This document shows positions 10,836-19,521 of a stretch of DNA of 64,000 nucleotides, in pieces. The position numbers were made by a program, and so were the translations under genes. Location of the stretch: the NCBI GenBank assembly GCA_036924285.1, contig JAYKYS010000017.1:5747501-5811500 (forward strand), read 5' to 3'. The notes under the pieces are model-generated. The model did not search any database and was not told the origin of the DNA. It was given only the letters and a program-made list of their open reading frames with translations. The stretch is from Asterella californica (taxonomy: Eukaryota > Streptophyta > Marchantiopsida > Marchantiales > Aytoniaceae). The stretch's first letter is position 1. Every line of letters starts with the position of its first letter.

Positions 10836-12086
10836 AGTCAGCAGGATCAGACTGGGGCTCGATGGCATGACGAGGTTGATGAGGAGATAGTGCCAGGGTG
10901 GCATGCATCTGCCTTTCTTTGTGTGTTGGTCATGAACTCTAGTATGGAAGGCCAAGTCGTATCTTTCTCTGGTCAGAGAGTAGATGATGAGTCTCCAGAT
11001 CCTGAGGGTGGAGATGGTGTTCCAGACCAGCGAGATATCCATAATGATGTGACCGTGATGGAGTATCTACGTACTGGTGTGGTAGTAGGCACAGTAAGTT
11101 CCAAGGAGCGAGATCGTGTCCTTCAACGAGCGAAGAGATTTCGACGAGAAGGACGACATGTACTTCGAGTGTGGGGTGATGGGAAGGTACGGATAGTGTC
11201 ACATCCATCCCAGAGGGCACAGTTAGTACGACATGCCCATGAAGAGTTGGGACATTTTGGAGTGAAGCGTACACATAGCTTACTCCAAGGACAGTATTGG
11301 TGGCGTGGTATGCACATCGATGTGCAACAGTTTGTCGCACGATGTGTGGTTTGTGATCGAGTACGAGCATCGTTTAATGCTCCTACTCCACAGTTACACC
11401 CCTTATCGATTATGGGATTGGGTTACCGTTGGAGTTTGGATTTTGCGGGACCTTCACCGTTGACCGTACGTCACCATCGATATGTGTTGGTGATGGTGGA
11501 GCACTTCTCCAAGTGGATTGAGTTGGTGGCATTACCAGACAAGGCGAGTGAAGGGACAGCGTATGCGTTCTTAGATCGAGTGCTGAGTCGTTTTGGAGCA
11601 CCAGCTGAAGTGCTGACAGACCAAGATACAGAGTTCCTTGGTGAGTTTTAGGCCTTGTGTGATCAGGCGCTGATTGACCATCGGACTACATCTCGAGATC
11701 ATCCTGAGGCGGATGGTTTGGCGGAGAGGGTAGTTCAGACGATGAAGAGAGGATTGCGCAAGTATGGCTTGCAGAAGGGCCACTTGGGAGACTAGGATGT
11801 GCAGTTACCATGGTTGGCTATGGGCTACCGTTTCAGCCGACAAGCGTCTTTGGCTTCCTTCTCACCGTATTTTCTATTGTATGGCCGAGATCCAGATCTA
11901 CCTTCGGCCATTCGTCGTGATTCTGCTGAGGTGCTGGATCTTGATGACCCGGATATGTAGGTGAGAGCATGTTCTCAACGAGCAGAGACATTTCGGAGAG
12001 TTATGCCTATGGCTTTTGAGAACCTAGCGATTGCTCAGCATAGAGACACGTTGCGATATGCGACTATCCGAAGAGGAGGTTATTGA
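10836..12086 (+). pseudogene. Integrase (zinc-binding and catalytic domains)
   Basis: Same frame as RT. The HHCC zinc domain has HEELGHFG and CVVCDR. The catalytic core has the first Asp in SLDFAGPSP, the second in LTDQDTEF and the Glu in HPEADGLAERVVQ. Stops occur at 11649, 11794 and 11958, and near 12084. The stop at 11794 (GD-stop-DVQLPWLAM) probably replaces Trp. The protein would splice the element cDNA into chromosomal DNA, giving the 5-bp target duplication seen here. The long linker before the zinc domain (GGDGVPDQRDIH) is shared with the inverted copy at 2079-2361. Confidence 0.9.
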
Positions 12087-12671
12087 TCGTCGATTCGCAG
12101 GTTTCATCCTGGCGATTATATCTATCTACAGCAGACTGCACCGACGACGTTAGACGTGACCGCATGGCGCACTATTTTACGAGTGCGTGAGGTGTTACCT
12201 TCTGGAGTACTCATGTTAGAGGGCCGTGATGGTGATGTGTGGAAGGATCATGTGCGTAATTGCGCGCCATGTCATCTTCTCAACATTGATGGTATCGTTG
12301 ACCCAAGCTTAGTAGTTGTACGCGCGAGCTTGAGGTGTATGTTGTGTGGGTCTGCTGGTGGAGCAGCCCGTATGTTGGTGTGTGATGGTTGTTCGAGAGG
12401 TTGGCACATGTCATGTTTGACTCCACCTCTCAGATTACTACTGGACGGTGGGTTTGTCCTCGATGTATATAGCGGAGATAGTCGATTAGATCTTTGCGTG
12501 GTATGGATTGCAGACATGCGACTAACGATGGGGCGATGTAGCATCCGGCCTCCTGATCCTTGCACCCATGAAGGTGTGTATCACGTAGTTGAGATATGGA
12601 GCTATCTGGAGTTAGAGGGACCTAACCGTCAATTAGGGGGGCGATTGTGGTACACTTGTGTATGTGTATGA
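12087..12671 (+). pseudogene. GPY/F-like module followed by a PHD finger
   Basis: RRFHPGDYIYLQQ through VLMLEGRDGDVWKDH is the usual post-integrase module of Ty3 elements. A PHD finger takes the place where chromodomains normally sit. CMLCG (12336-12350), LVCDGCSRGWHMSCLTPP and, one base out of frame, WVCPRC (12449-12466) together complete a C4HC3 signature. PHD fingers bind histone H3 tails, so this domain is a candidate for guiding insertion to marked chromatin. The displaced last pair shows a 1-bp frameshift in this copy. The inverted copy (740-870) keeps QWVCP in the corresponding place. The frame reads on to 12671 without recognisable domains. Confidence 0.75.
12635..12645 (+). other. 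Polypurine-tract-like run
   Basis: AGGGGGGCG is the only purine run near the 3' end and is followed by TGTGGTACAC. It lies ~110 bp before the LTR start (12754) implied by the target duplication, so either the functional LTR starts earlier or an extra LTR segment was gained here. Confidence 0.4.
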
Positions 12672-12753
12672 CATCGTCCATGCGTTATGTGTATGTGTGA
12701 TGTACCTCTGACAGCGATGTATGTTGTGTAGCGATGTGTATGCGCACGACAAC
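12646..12753 (+). repeat. Extra copy of the LTR terminal segment, upstream of the 3' LTR
   Basis: TGACATCGTCCATGCG to ATGCGCACGACA is repeated with few changes at 13078-13163, the last part of the 3' LTR. The inverted copy shows the same arrangement (465-570 versus 67-160), so it is a property of the family and not a local accident. Confidence 0.7.
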
Positions 12754-13162
12754 TGTCACGTCAGTTTGGGCACCTCGGCTAGGTTGACCGAGTGCGAAGT
12801 GACGCATCCCGATAAGGTCATTAGTGCCGTTAGGACGAGTTGGTGGGAGAGCCCACTAGGGGTAAACTTCGCAGGTAGGGCTTGGAGGCCTTAGTTCTTC
12901 GAGTTGAGCCTTCAAGCTCCAAGCTATGGTGGATAGTCTAGTTGAGTGTAACCCGGATTCTCTTCGCGTTAGAGTGGGTTTGGCTTGACCATTTGTGAGT
13001 AATCAGTGTTGTAGTGTTGGAGATGGTAATTTCTCAATGCAGTAATAATTTGCAATATATTCTCAATGATAAAATGTGTATTACATCGTCCATGCGTTAT
13101 GTGTATGTGTGGTGTACCTCTGACAGCGATGGATGTTGTGTAGCGATGTGTATGCGCACGAC
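12754..13162 (+). repeat. 3' LTR
   Basis: Begins TGTCACGTCA and ends ...GCGCACGAC(A), next to the right target-site duplication at 13163. It is 409-410 bp, TG...CA-like. The first 289 bp match the 5' LTR; the remainder does not occur after the 5' LTR. Confidence 0.8.
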
Positions 13163-13265
13163 AAAGACCTCTACGAGTGCATTCCAATGATATGTAGAAC
13201 TCCTCGAACTGACATCCGAGCTGAGAATTATGACCGATCTCGTGATCTGGTTGCAGTGTGGATTC
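13163..13265 (+). repeat. LTR-B continuation after the insertion
   Basis: AAAGACCTCTACGAG onward continues the LTR-B sequence broken at 3214 and matches 47150-47230 (ATGTAGAACTCCTCGAACTG). It then breaks off near 13265. Confidence 0.75.
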
Positions 13266-13369
13266 AAACCATCTGCATCACAGTTCATCACCCTAGGTCT
13301 ATGTACGACCTAAAAGTCATAATCCTGCAAAATAAGAGACCATTGTGCAATAAGCTTGTCAGACTTTAT

Positions 13370-14600
13370 TAAACACTTGAGCGGCTAATGATCAGTGAAA
13401 GTAAAAGAGGTCTCAAATAGATAACATCTGAAATGTGCTACAGTCCACACTGCAGCCAAACGCTCCTCCTCGTACGAACTATACTTAGTCTTCATAGAAT
13501 TGTTGGAGCGACTAACGTATGCCACAAAATCCTTTTCTTCTTCATCTTCTTGTGTCAGCATTAGTCCAAGTCTCAACATACTCCAATTTGTATGCAGTTG
13601 AAACAAACACCTCCTAACGGATCTCCTCAAGATGAAAGCGAATGTCAACATATTCTTGAACTCCATAAGAGCTCACTCTTGTTCATCTCCCCACGGCCAC
13701 TCTTGGTTCATCTTTATCAATTTGGTTGGAGCTTTTGCAATTCCACTAAACCTTTTGGCATACAGTCGATAGAAGTTTACCAATCCAAGGAATGCACAGA
13801 CTCGACTAACATATGTAGGACGTCAAATGTTTGAAATTACCTCCACCTTTCTTTGGTGTACTCCAAGACCCCGTGGATAGATGGTGTGACCAAGATACTC
13901 CACTTGTTTTTGGAAGAACTTACACTTCCCAAGATGTAACTTCAGTCCATGAGCTCATAACTGCTCAAATATCTCTTGTAAATGTCTTTCGTGCTCCTCC
14001 ACCGTAGCACTGTAGGCCAAGATGTCATCAATGTAACATCGGGTAAAATCCAATCCTACAAAGATCTTGTCCATAACTCTTTGAAACTCAACAGAGGCAT
14101 TCTTCAACCCAAATGATAAGAATCGTCAATGATACAAACAATCATTGCTGTGAGGATTAACCCCCAAGAATATTATCTTGACCTTGTCCTCTTCTCTAAC
14201 TGACAATTGATGATATATTGCTCGAAGATCCAATGAACTAAAGATCTCTGCGTCTCCAATTGCATCAAAGATCTCCTCAGGTGTCAGCATGACATACTTA
14301 TTGAACTTCATCTGTCGATTGATAAGTCGATAGTCTTCACACATCCGTCTATCAGTGCAGTTGCAATACATATCTTTCTGAGCTGACATAACTGTGATAG
14401 ACGCATACTCTCCATACGATATCTCCACTAATCCAACCTCCACCAAGTCTTGAGTCCTACTCTAGATCAAGGCTCTCTTCATATCATTGTATCTATAGAG
14501 ATACCGAAAGATTGGCATATCTGTAGCCAACTCGATCCGTATACCTAACCTCTTTAAGGTACCAAATCCTTCATACTGAAGAGAAAATAGTTCATGTGAA
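13370..14600 (-). pseudogene. Inverted RT-RNase H fragment of the methyltransferase Ty3 family
   Basis: Minus-strand frames carry RT (14126-14446: RMCEDYRLINRQM, SSLDLRAIYHQL) and RNase H (13385-13666: FQLHTNWSMLRLG, SHSNN-like block, WTVAHFRCYLF), with decayed sequence between. It keeps a short segment (TPEEIFDAIGDA) that the copy at 9411 has lost and shows the sense codons where that copy has stops. It is joined head-to-head near 14600-14650 with a gag fragment that reads on the plus strand. Confidence 0.85.
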
Positions 14601-14649
14601 CGAAATCTTTTATACTATAATGAGCTAAAGGAGAAATCCTGAGACACTA

Positions 14650-16510
14650 CGTTGTCGAGAGTGAGTTGTGGAGACAACCAGTCTCCAAACTATTTTTCTA
14701 TCACTACTTACATAGTTTCAAGAGGTGTTACACCATCGAGTTCTAGTGCGACAAAGGGAGTTGTCAGTAATAGTGGAGGAGGTGGCAGTACAACCGATAC
14801 ACCACCAATGTTTAATCATGTGGTTCATTTCTTTCATTTTTTATGGAAGAACTATCAAGGTGTGTGGATCAACAAGTTGAGGAATCTGCAAGAGTTTCAA
14901 CGGAAGACTGGAGAGAGTCTACGCGAGGCTTACACTCATATGAGATGGTTGATCAATGTCACACAAGGCGTGATAGAAGCACATGCAGTTCATTTTTGAT
15001 ATGGGATACTAGACTGAGAGTTGCGACGGAGAGTCTAAGATGTGATTTTGTAACAAACGATGTGGTCCACCTTGGCCGTTGTCTTTGGTTTGACTGACTG
15101 TTGGGTTTAGCAAAGATGTAGCACAAGGTACATCTACCTCTTCTCTGGATCAGAAGGTCTCAAAACAAGTGTGGTTCATGAGATCGGAGTGCACCTCCAC
15201 AAAACCAAGGAGCATCTTGAAGATACAATGGACAAAAGTCATCGCCTTTGTTCTCTGATCAACAACAAGTCAGTATCACTTGTTAGACTTGTGGTGGTAA
15301 TCACCACAAGAGAGAGTATAACAAAGTGGTGGGCATGAGACGTCTCATGAGGTGTAAAATAATGTGACAGTTATCATCGATATGGTCACACTATCGATCA
15401 ATTTTTTTCTCCATCCAGAGTTACGATAAGGGAGAGCTTCGACGACAAATACAGATCGAGGATGAAGATGAGCTCAAGGAGGCCGAGATGATCGAGATGA
15501 GGATAGAGGTCTAGCACCTGATAGAGGACAAATCAATCATATTCTTGACATTACCTCCAATGCTGCTATGGCGATTCGGATTGAGCAGCTTGAGCAAAGA
15601 CTAGCTAGTATGGCTATAGCTCAACGAAGATGTCAAGGAGATCATCATCTCCTGTATACGGTTGAGCTGATGATATATATCCGTATATATCATCAGCTCA
15701 ATCGTATACAGGAGATGATGATCTCCTTGACACATGTTGATGCGTCCATAATAATGACTTGAGGAGCAATACGTGTCTGTAGCCACGAGGGACATCATTG
15801 GAGTTGGATCCACAGAGAAGAGTCTGGAAAGTCTCAATCCAATAAGTAAAGGATTGAGACTTTCCTCAATCCATTACTTATTGGGGGTATTGAGGACATC
15901 ATCTATGGTTCTTAGTCAACCTATTCATGGTGCAGTTGAGTTGAGTGCAAGGACACAGTTGAGTGGAGAAGCTATAAGTTGTCTAGTTTCATCCACTAAT
16001 ATGAGGTCCAACCCACTGTTGGAGACGGTACGTCAATAATATAGTCTTGGTTGTTCTCAGTCACAGATAAAAGGACAATGTGGAGTCGGATGGCTCCAGT
16101 GTTTTGATTGTGAGAGCGACGATATTATTGCTTTCAATACAGAAGTGGTTGAGAATGATATGATATACTCGTCTACTGAATCAAAGATCAGGACGGCTAT
16201 CAGTTATTCATGACAAGCAGTGACCGCAAGATTGACAGAGTTGTCACTAGACTGGTCACTGAGTGGGCTAAGTTGACACAATGTGTGGTGTTGTTGGACA
16301 ACACAAGTGAGATCTTCTGTTTGGTTGGACCTTATGGGAACGTGTACAAACTGCATCAAGTCTTGTTGGACTCTAGAGCACAACTCTTGATGTTAGAATG
16401 TTAGATTAAGTCTATGCAAGACCAAGATGGAGAGCTACACAACAGAGTGATCAACACACCTTACAATGGATAGCATCTTGGATGCTAAACGATGATCTTA
16501 AGTAGTGAGA
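14650..16510 (+). pseudogene. Gag, protease and a scrap of methyltransferase, plus orientation
   Basis: 14652-14999 carries the gag linker and core without the frameshift seen at 5905 (NYQGVWINKLRNLQEFQ). 15240-15420 holds decayed zinc knuckles and 15568-15640 the coiled coil (IEQLEQRLASMAIAQ). 16210-16404 matches the protease (VLLDNTSEIFCLVG, LLDSRAQLLML, with active-site Gly changed). 16430-16510 matches the end of the methyltransferase region (DSILDA). It contains two inverted-duplication hairpins (15631-15732 and 15826-15885). Internal deletions and many stops. Confidence 0.8.
15631..15732. repeat. Long hairpin (49-bp arms, 4-bp loop)
   Basis: The left arm starting TGTCAAGGAG (15631-15679) and the right arm ending CTCCTTGACA (15684-15732) are complementary with one mismatch. 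The loop is TCCG-like. It lies inside the decayed gag and is absent from the matching place in the copy near 6740. Confidence 0.9.
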
Positions 16511-17357
16511 TTAACACAAGAAAACCAAAAAGTAGTAATTTAAAGGTCGAACCCACCGAAATGCAAGTAAAGATCATCCAAAAGTAGTAAACATGTGACA
16601 AAGATGATTCTTTATGGTTGTCTTTTATTCTCATGGGCAGAAATCAGTCTCGGTAGAGATCAAACTCAAGTCTATCCAACAAGACAGAATTGATAATCTT
16701 GACAAATAACATAACAAGTATTAAACAGGTCAAGGACCTCAAGAAAAAGATAAACAACAAAGTTACAGAGCCACGGATGGAAATATCTCAACGAAGAAGT
16801 ACTACTGAAGTAGCCTCTAACACCATAAACGCTAAGCATCTTCACACTAGGTTATCTTTACTACTACTGTTCTCGGAAACTCTAGCGAAGAAGACTCTTC
16901 TATCACCGAAGTATGAAGTTTAACTTCTTCTTAAGTGTCTTCACCAAAAGAACAACTTTTCTCCAAGGTCAACTTCGTCCTAAAACTCCTTCGTAGCAAA
17001 CTAACTTCGTAGATGTTGGTTTGGTCTCGACTCAAACTCTCTATTATGATTTCAGTTGTAAACATACGAAGGCCTTCGACACCCAATCTAACTCCTACCA
17101 CAACAAACTACGAGGCTTCTTAGGTAAATACTCGGAGTCGACAAACAAACGATGACTCCGTAAACTCAGAAAATAGAAAATTCAAATAACAAACACATAG
17201 AGGTACAGAGAACGAACAAGACAACACTTATATATAGTTTTGACCAAAGATGACGGATCTCACGTCTTAAGAAAAAAGATTACATCTTAAACATCATATC
17301 ATGTCCCCCCAGTAAACGAAACCGAAGTCCCTACACTACCTAACTGCAAAGTCCTAC
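16511..17357. other. Unassigned repeat-derived DNA with a minus-strand TATA-like site
   Basis: No coding sequence recognised. CTTCG-rich sequence from ~16860 resembles the GAAGAC-rich elements to the right. On the minus strand CTATATATAAG (near 17228-17238) would serve as a TATA box for a transcript running towards lower coordinates. It may be the promoter part of a minus-strand LTR that also contains the frames at 17358-18485. Confidence 0.35.
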
Positions 17358-17942
17358 CTATACTCCATAGTGATAGTTAACTGTCTCTCTAAGCTCATGA
17401 ATCTCGCATACTATCCTCTCGGTGACTCTAACTATCTTACTCTTATCCGAAGGATCTGATACTGCTATCATCTCTACCTGAAGTCGTGTGAGAAGCTCCT
17501 TCTCGGATGAATCGAGCTCGGTGGTGAAGTACAAAGTCAGTACTTCATCCACTTTATCCCGAAGCTCTTCCGTCTTCACCTCCACGATGGTCTTCGCCTC
17601 TAAAGCATTCACGAATTCCTCATCCGTAGTCACCAACTGCTCCTGCAAGGTATCTCTCTCCGACTTCATGTGATGAAATCGTGAAGTCATTAAGTTCAAC
17701 TTCGCTTGCAAATCTTGGATGTCTTGCGAAGCCTTCACATGCTCTTCGGACTTCGCTTGTATTAGAGCATCGTGCTCCACTGTCAACTTCTTCACGTCCT
17801 CCGACAATGCCTCCAACTTCTTCACGTCCTCCGACAATGCCTCCAACTTCTTCATGAGTTGGTCCTTCTCCTCGAGCCATCCCTTCCCAGCGAGGATTGA
17901 TAGTGCTGTACCACTGAGAAACTCCAACGTCTGTTCAAACAT
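17358..17942 (-). CDS. Coiled-coil protein of a minus-strand LTR-type element
   Basis: 194 codons, uninterrupted. Residues ~25-190 are almost entirely heptad-like (Leu/Glu/Lys-rich), including a direct duplication of KKLEALSEDV. No catalytic motif is present. Its position upstream (in transcript sense) of a TATA-like site and next to GAAGAC/CTTCG-rich DNA parallels the coiled-coil frames within the LTRs at 23226 and 31499, although the sequence is different. I infer it is an accessory frame of a related retrotransposon and not a host gene. It lacks the KKFNFTAGRK block of the other family. It may be only a fragment of a longer, spliced or broken frame with 18186-18485. Confidence 0.5.
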   Translation of the reverse strand: MFEQTLEFLSGTALSILAGKGWLEEKDQLMKKLEALSEDVKKLEALSEDVKKLTVEHDALIQAKSEEHVKASQDIQDLQAKLNLMTSRFHHMKSERDTLQEQLVTTDEEFVNALEAKTIVEVKTEELRDKVDEVLTLYFTTELDSSEKELLTRLQVEMIAVSDPSDKSKIVRVTERIVCEIHELRETVNYHYGV

Positions 17943-18185
17943 TCATAGCTCCTTCTCGATACTTGGATCTCTACGCGCCGAAGTAGTTGCTTCATCCTGC
18001 TGAGACGAAGTGCGAAGTGTCTCTCGAGGACTCTCCACCTGCAGCTCGGTTGCTCCTGAATATACCTTTCTCAGAACAAACTCTTCGGACGCTGCGTTCT
18101 CCTGACTTCGCCTCAAGCGCACTTCTCCTACAATCTCTACAGAAGAAGACTTTGCTTGGGTTTGAAGATCTTCGGCTCTATCGTC

Positions 18186-18485
18186 TCAAGTCTCAATGAT
18201 CGTCTTCTTCACCTTCTTCTTCTTGCACGAAGTAGCTCTTTCAGACATTCCTTCATCCGTCATTTTCCTCTTCGTCTGAGTGCTTGGACTTGCCGAAGTC
18301 ACCGGAGTTATCATATCATCTTGTTGAGGTGTTGACTCTAACATCAAGTCGTTGTCGATCGAAGCCCTTCGCCCATACTTGTCTTCTTCTGGCATCAGCA
18401 AATTCATCCCTTGATAGAAGATTGCGGCAAAGGCTGCGAAGTACATTGCTCCACCATCATCGAAGGTATTGTGCAACTTCTGCAC
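18186..18485 (-). CDS. Small basic-tailed frame, probably N-terminal partner of 17358-17942
   Basis: 99 codons with a short hydrophobic segment (GGAMYFAAFAAIFYQGMN), an acidic middle and a Lys-rich end (CKKKKVKK) that could act as a nuclear signal. No known domain. The arrangement (globular part, Ser/Asp-rich linker, then coiled coil further downstream) mirrors the longer LTR-borne frame at 35819-37167. It is therefore likely the upstream part of the same broken accessory protein. Confidence 0.35.
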   Translation of the reverse strand: MQKLHNTFDDGGAMYFAAFAAIFYQGMNLLMPEEDKYGRRASIDNDLMLESTPQQDDMITPVTSASPSTQTKRKMTDEGMSERATSCKKKKVKKTIIET

Positions 18486-19440
18486 ATGTACGTAGAAGAT
18501 CTTCGTCCAATACGTCTTTCTCCCTGGAGTATCTACTCAATAAAATATATCTGCCAATTCGTCAAGTACGATGTCTGATAGGATTGAAGATCGTATTCAA
18601 GACGATTGTGATGTCTCTTCAGAACGAGTTGATCACTCAACATGAAGACTTCTCATGCACAATTGGGTATGAATTCGATGAAACCCAATTGTGCAAGAAG
18701 TCATAGACAAAGCTTCTGTAAACAAAATCTGCAATCCAAATCCCTAAGAAAAAGTTACATTGACTTCCGGAAGCTACTCCTTTAACTTCCTATCACTACC
18801 CCTCGACACTCCAGCTTAGAAGCAGGACTGCACGAAGATGTCATTCCCTGTCTATGTTTTCTACTCCTCTCTACATTCTTACGATCCCCTCTTGGGATTG
18901 GAGGTGCAAACCTACTCTATGTGTAACTAACTCTGTGTGTAGTCTCGCGTGAAGTGTATGTATGCTCAAATTTCTACATCGACATCGATCTTATACAGTC
19001 GTTTTCAATCGCAGGAGAGAGATCTCTTCAAATCACAACCACGGTCAGAGATAAAATGAGACGCTATCAGAAAGCCACCATCTCCTAGACGTCGGTTCTC
19101 CTGAGTTTTAGAACGTATTTCCTACTCCTATCGTACCTAATCCTACCACATGGACAATCATCCTAAAAATAAAAGTTGGAGTTGCTCAACTTAAAATAGC
19201 TCACTCCGATTTGCTACAAAATAGCAAGGTATAAATAGATAACTAGTCTACTGCCTATTCTTGATCATCAGGTGTGATCTCCATAGGGTTTAGTCTGTCT
19301 AACACTCTAACTTGGCTTCTAGTACCGTGGTCGATTCTGCTGGTACCTCTGATGTGGCTGAGGTGGCATCCGCCTCAGTAGAAGCCATGTGCGCTTCTAC
19401 CATGGGCTCGGAAGCTGGATCTCACAAGGGATTAGAAGTA
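18486..19440. other. No gene recognised
   Basis: Repeat-derived, CTTC-rich to AT-rich DNA. The minus strand carries a TATA-like TATAAATAG on the complementary side near 19210-19220 of the plus strand. No domain or RNA gene was seen. Confidence 0.3.
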
Positions 19441-19521
19441 GTCATTACCTCCACTCTGAACAACTAGGAAACAGTCTCCTCTTCTTGTCTTCCAGAAGAC
19501 GTCTTGTCTTCCGAGGCTTCG

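Larger units (their letters stand above)
3215..13162 (+). mobile_element. Near-complete Ty3 retrotransposon carrying a DNA methyltransferase and a PHD finger
   Basis: A 9.95-kb element bounded by a 5-bp target-site duplication AAAGA. Order: 5' LTR, 1.8-kb leader, gag with two zinc knuckles, aspartic protease, C5 cytosine DNA methyltransferase, reverse transcriptase (YIDD), RNase H, integrase (HHCC and DDE), GPY/F module, PHD finger, 3' LTR. The RT-RNase H-integrase order is that of Ty3 (Metaviridae). The methyltransferase lies between protease and RT and the PHD finger at the C-terminus. In-frame stops at 8455, 8524, 8962, 9900, 10641, 11649, 11794 and 11958, plus several frameshifts, make it inactive. 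Other pieces of the family are at 1-2430, 13266-16510, 39336-40880 and 50536-51655. Confidence 0.93.

Noticed and set aside
12087..12671. Chromodomain at the integrase C-terminus
   Set aside because: No aromatic cage or chromo fold pattern. The Cys/His pattern fits a PHD finger instead.
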